In this document: in pieces, positions 61,801-64,000 of the stretch
Position numbering within the stretch: the stretch's first letter is position 1
Layout: every line of letters starts with the position of its first letter
From: Candidatus Binatota bacterium
GTDB taxonomy: Bacteria > Desulfobacterota > Binatia > UBA1149
Assembly: GCA_012960245.1 (NCBI GenBank)
Contig: DUBO01000056.1
Coordinates: 104,859 to 168,858 of the forward strand
DNA: 64,000 nucleotides
Reading direction: 5' to 3'
Made by a program: the position numbers and the translations under genes
Notes under the pieces: model-generated
Databases searched by the model: none
Told to the model about the DNA's origin: nothing
Seen by the model: only the letters and a program-made list of their open reading frames with translations

Positions 61801-64000
61801 ATGGCTCGTACCCTCGTTATCGTTGAGTCGCCTACCAAGGCGAAGACCCTGGGGAAGTTCCTCGGCGAGGACTACATCGTAGAGTCGAGCGTCGGCCACG
61901 TGCGCGATCTGCCCGCCAGCGCGTCCGACATTCCCGACGCGGTAAAGAAAGAAAAGAAGTGGGCCACGCTGGGCGTGGATGTCGAAAACGATTTCGAGCC
62001 GCTGTACCTGGTGTCGCCCGAAAAGAAGAAGGTCGTCGCGGCGCTCAAGCGTCAGCTCAAGGGCTGCGACCGTCTGCTGCTCGCAACTGATGAAGACCGC
62101 GAAGGCGAGGCCATCAGCTGGCACCTGCTCGAGGTGCTCAAGCCCACTGTCCCCGTTAGCCGCATGGTCTTTCACGAGATCACCCGCGACGCGATTCTCG
62201 CGGCCCTCGACCAGACCCGCGAGCTCGACAATAACCTGGTACGTGCCCAGGAGGCCCGGCGTATAATAGACCGCCTGGTGGGCTACGAGCTGTCGCCGGT
62301 GTTGTGGCGCAAGATACTGCCCCGGCTGTCGGCCGGTCGCGTGCAGAGCGTCGCCATACGCTTGATAGTGGAACGCGAGCGCGCGCGCATGCGTTTCAAG
62401 GAGGCCAGCTGGTGGGATCTCGTCGCCTCCTTGAAGGCTGACGAGGGCGGCGAGTTCTCGGCGCGCCTGGTATCGATCGACGGTACCCGGCTTGCGGGCG
62501 GCAAGGACTTTGATCCCGACACCGGCAGGATTTCGCGCGACAAGGTCTACCTGCTGGGCGGCGAGGAGGCCGCAAAACTTCGTGCGGCTGCGGCCACGGC
62601 TTCCTACTCGGTCCTGAGCACCGAGGAGAAACCTTTCAAGCGTTCGCCGGCTCCACCATTTACGACTTCTACCCTGCAGCAGGAGGGCGGGCGTAAGCTC
62701 GGTTTTGACGCGCGGCGGACCATGCGCGCGGCGCAGCGGCTCTACGAACTGGGTTTTATTACTTACATGCGAACCGACTCGGTGGCGCTGGCCCCCGACG
62801 CGGTAAAGGCCGCGCGGGCGACCATAGGCAAGCTCTACGGCAAGGACTTCGTGCCAGACAAGCCGAGGACCTTTGCCAACAAGGTCAAGAACGCCCAGGA
62901 GGCCCATGAAGCGATACGCCCGTCGGGAGACACCTTTGCCCCGGTGGACGAGCTGCGCTCGAGACTGGGCGACGACGAGGCGCGCCTGTACGAGATGATC
63001 TGGAAGCGCACCATGGCCTGCCAGATGACCGAGTCCCGCGGCCGCCGAATGGTGGTCAAGGTGTCCGCGCCCGTGAACGACCAGGAGCTGTTGTTCCAGG
63101 CCAACGGCAACGTTGTCGATTTTCCAGGCTTCCTGCGCGTGTACGTAGAGGGCAGCGACGACCCGGAGGCCGCCCTTTCGGACCGCGAGGTTGTGTTGCC
63201 GTCGGTAAAAGAGGGAGACAGTCTTGCGCTGGCCGGCCTCGACGGCGACGAGCACAGCACCCAGCCACCAGCCCGCCTGACCGAGGCCTCGCTGGTCAAG
63301 CTCATGGAAGAGTCGGGCATTGGCAGGCCCAGTACCTACGCCAGCGTGATAGCCAACATCGAGCGGCGCGAGTACACATTTAAGAAAGGTACGGCGTTGG
63401 TGCCCACCTTCACGGCCTTCGCGGTGGTGCAGCTGCTGCAGGAGCATTTTTCGCACCTCATCGACACGTCGTTCACCGCCGGCATGGAAGACCGTCTCGA
63501 TTCCATAGCCAGGGGCGAGGGCGAGGCCATTCCCTACCTGCACGAGTTTTATTATGGCAACGGCGACCCGGGTCTGCGCCCACTGCTCGACGAGAAGATC
63601 GAGGACATCGACCCCCGCAAGGTGTGCTCGATTCCTATGGGGAGCGATGAGCAGGGCAGGGAATACGTAATCCGCGCCGGTCGTTACGGCCCCTACGTGC
63701 AGCGGGGCGAAGAAACGGCTTCGCTGCCCGACGACGTCTGCCCCGACGAAGTTACCCTGCCGTGGCTCGACGAGTTGCTGGAGAAATCCGCTGCCGGCCC
63801 CGTGCAACTGGGCGAGGACCCGGAGACCGGCAAAGCGATATACATGATGGAGGGCCGCTTTGGCCCCTACGTGCAACTGGGCGACCAGGAAGAAAAGGGC
63901 GACAAGCCACCGAGGGCGTCCCCGCTGCCGGGCATGGACCCCGCCACGCTCAGCCTGGAGCAGGCGCTGCAGTTGCTGGCCCTGCCCCGGACTGTGGGTG
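61801..64000 (+). CDS. topA: DNA topoisomerase I, partial (3' end outside the window)
   Basis: About 733 residues visible without a stop. TOPRIM domain at the start (MARTLVIVESPTKAKTLGKF, LLLATDEDREGEAISWH) and the type IA core with the catalytic Tyr322 in ITYMRTDSVAL, HEAIRPSGD and MEESGIGRPSTYASVI. After residue about 610 two GRYGPYVQ-type C-terminal repeats appear (GRYGPYVQRGEE and GRFGPYVQLGDQ) instead of zinc fingers. It relaxes negative supercoils. ATG 61801 lies a few bases after AGAGAG; a TATAAG is at 61787-61792 without a convincing -35. Confidence 0.95.
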   Translation, partial: MARTLVIVESPTKAKTLGKFLGEDYIVESSVGHVRDLPASASDIPDAVKKEKKWATLGVDVENDFEPLYLVSPEKKKVVAALKRQLKGCDRLLLATDEDREGEAISWHLLEVLKPTVPVSRMVFHEITRDAILAALDQTRELDNNLVRAQEARRIIDRLVGYELSPVLWRKILPRLSAGRVQSVAIRLIVERERARMRFKEASWWDLVASLKADEGGEFSARLVSIDGTRLAGGKDFDPDTGRISRDKVYLLGGEEAAKLRAAAATASYSVLSTEEKPFKRSPAPPFTTSTLQQEGGRKLGFDARRTMRAAQRLYELGFITYMRTDSVALAPDAVKAARATIGKLYGKDFVPDKPRTFANKVKNAQEAHEAIRPSGDTFAPVDELRSRLGDDEARLYEMIWKRTMACQMTESRGRRMVVKVSAPVNDQELLFQANGNVVDFPGFLRVYVEGSDDPEAALSDREVVLPSVKEGDSLALAGLDGDEHSTQPPARLTEASLVKLMEESGIGRPSTYASVIANIERREYTFKKGTALVPTFTAFAVVQLLQEHFSHLIDTSFTAGMEDRLDSIARGEGEAIPYLHEFYYGNGDPGLRPLLDEKIEDIDPRKVCSIPMGSDEQGREYVIRAGRYGPYVQRGEETASLPDDVCPDEVTLPWLDELLEKSAAGPVQLGEDPETGKAIYMMEGRFGPYVQLGDQEEKGDKPPRASPLPGMDPATLSLEQALQLLALPRTVG

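Noticed and set aside
61699-63876. A 725-codon open frame on the minus strand opposite topA
   Set aside because: It is a frame shadow of topA in G+C-rich DNA. It has no domain motif, and the plus-strand TopA motifs are unmistakable.

Overview
The window is a gene-dense (about 65-70% G+C) stretch of a bacterial chromosome. The xerC-hslVU-argBDFGH-lysA-dapFAB order, Myxococcus-type cysteine-rich repeats and Ser/Thr-tailed secreted proteins, a PduO-type cobalamin adenosyltransferase, acyl-CoA enzymes, dprA-topA and an RND pump suggest a didermic bacterium of the former Deltaproteobacteria (Myxococcota, Desulfobacterota or Binatota-like). That placement is inference from gene content. I see no rRNA, tRNA, CRISPR array, prophage or insertion sequence.

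Layout. 1-3330: a HAD hydrolase cut by the window edge, a HupE/UreJ-like membrane protein and a secreted cysteine-repeat protein with a Thr/Ser tail. 3497-6206: an overlapping SDR-acyltransferase-patatin lipid operon, divergent from an ADP-ribosylglycohydrolase-fold protein (6261-7235) that lacks its metal ligands. 7272-10968: MDR dehydrogenase, 3-hydroxyacyl-CoA dehydrogenase and aldehyde dehydrogenase. 11194-14829: a 1211-residue iron-sulfur flavoprotein that looks like fused NfnL and NfnS subunits. 14952-19442: two tandem paralogous secreted Cys-rich proteins, each with its own terminator; the upstream region of the first carries a C10 tract beside a TTGACA box. 19690-22115: MBL hydrolase, cobalamin adenosyltransferase and a PAS-DHp-receiver protein.

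22715-38192 is a long minus-strand biosynthetic block: xerC, hslV, hslU, argB, argD, argF, argG, argH, an LptM-like lipoprotein, fabD, lysA, dapF, dapA, dapB, then folK and fsa. It covers most of arginine synthesis from N-acetylglutamate and the diaminopimelate/lysine branch. Many junctions overlap by four bases, and argG appears to start at CTG. 38208-43469 holds small, poorly known envelope and zinc-ribbon proteins, a crotonase and an AsmA-like protein. 43490-51884 holds tatBC, a deacetylase, PBP1A, thiD, ptsP and a HU/IHF-family gene. 51928-59342 holds an RND pump with adaptor, a hydrolase-peroxiredoxin pair and comM. 59451-64000 holds a TrpG/PabA amidotransferase, a lipoprotein, dprA and topA (cut by the window end).

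The most unusual item is a precisely spaced C-x21-C-x14-C module. It occurs twice in each of the two tandem secreted proteins and twice (one copy with x13) in the cysteine-repeat protein about 12 kb away. It marks a secreted protein family with no function I can name.
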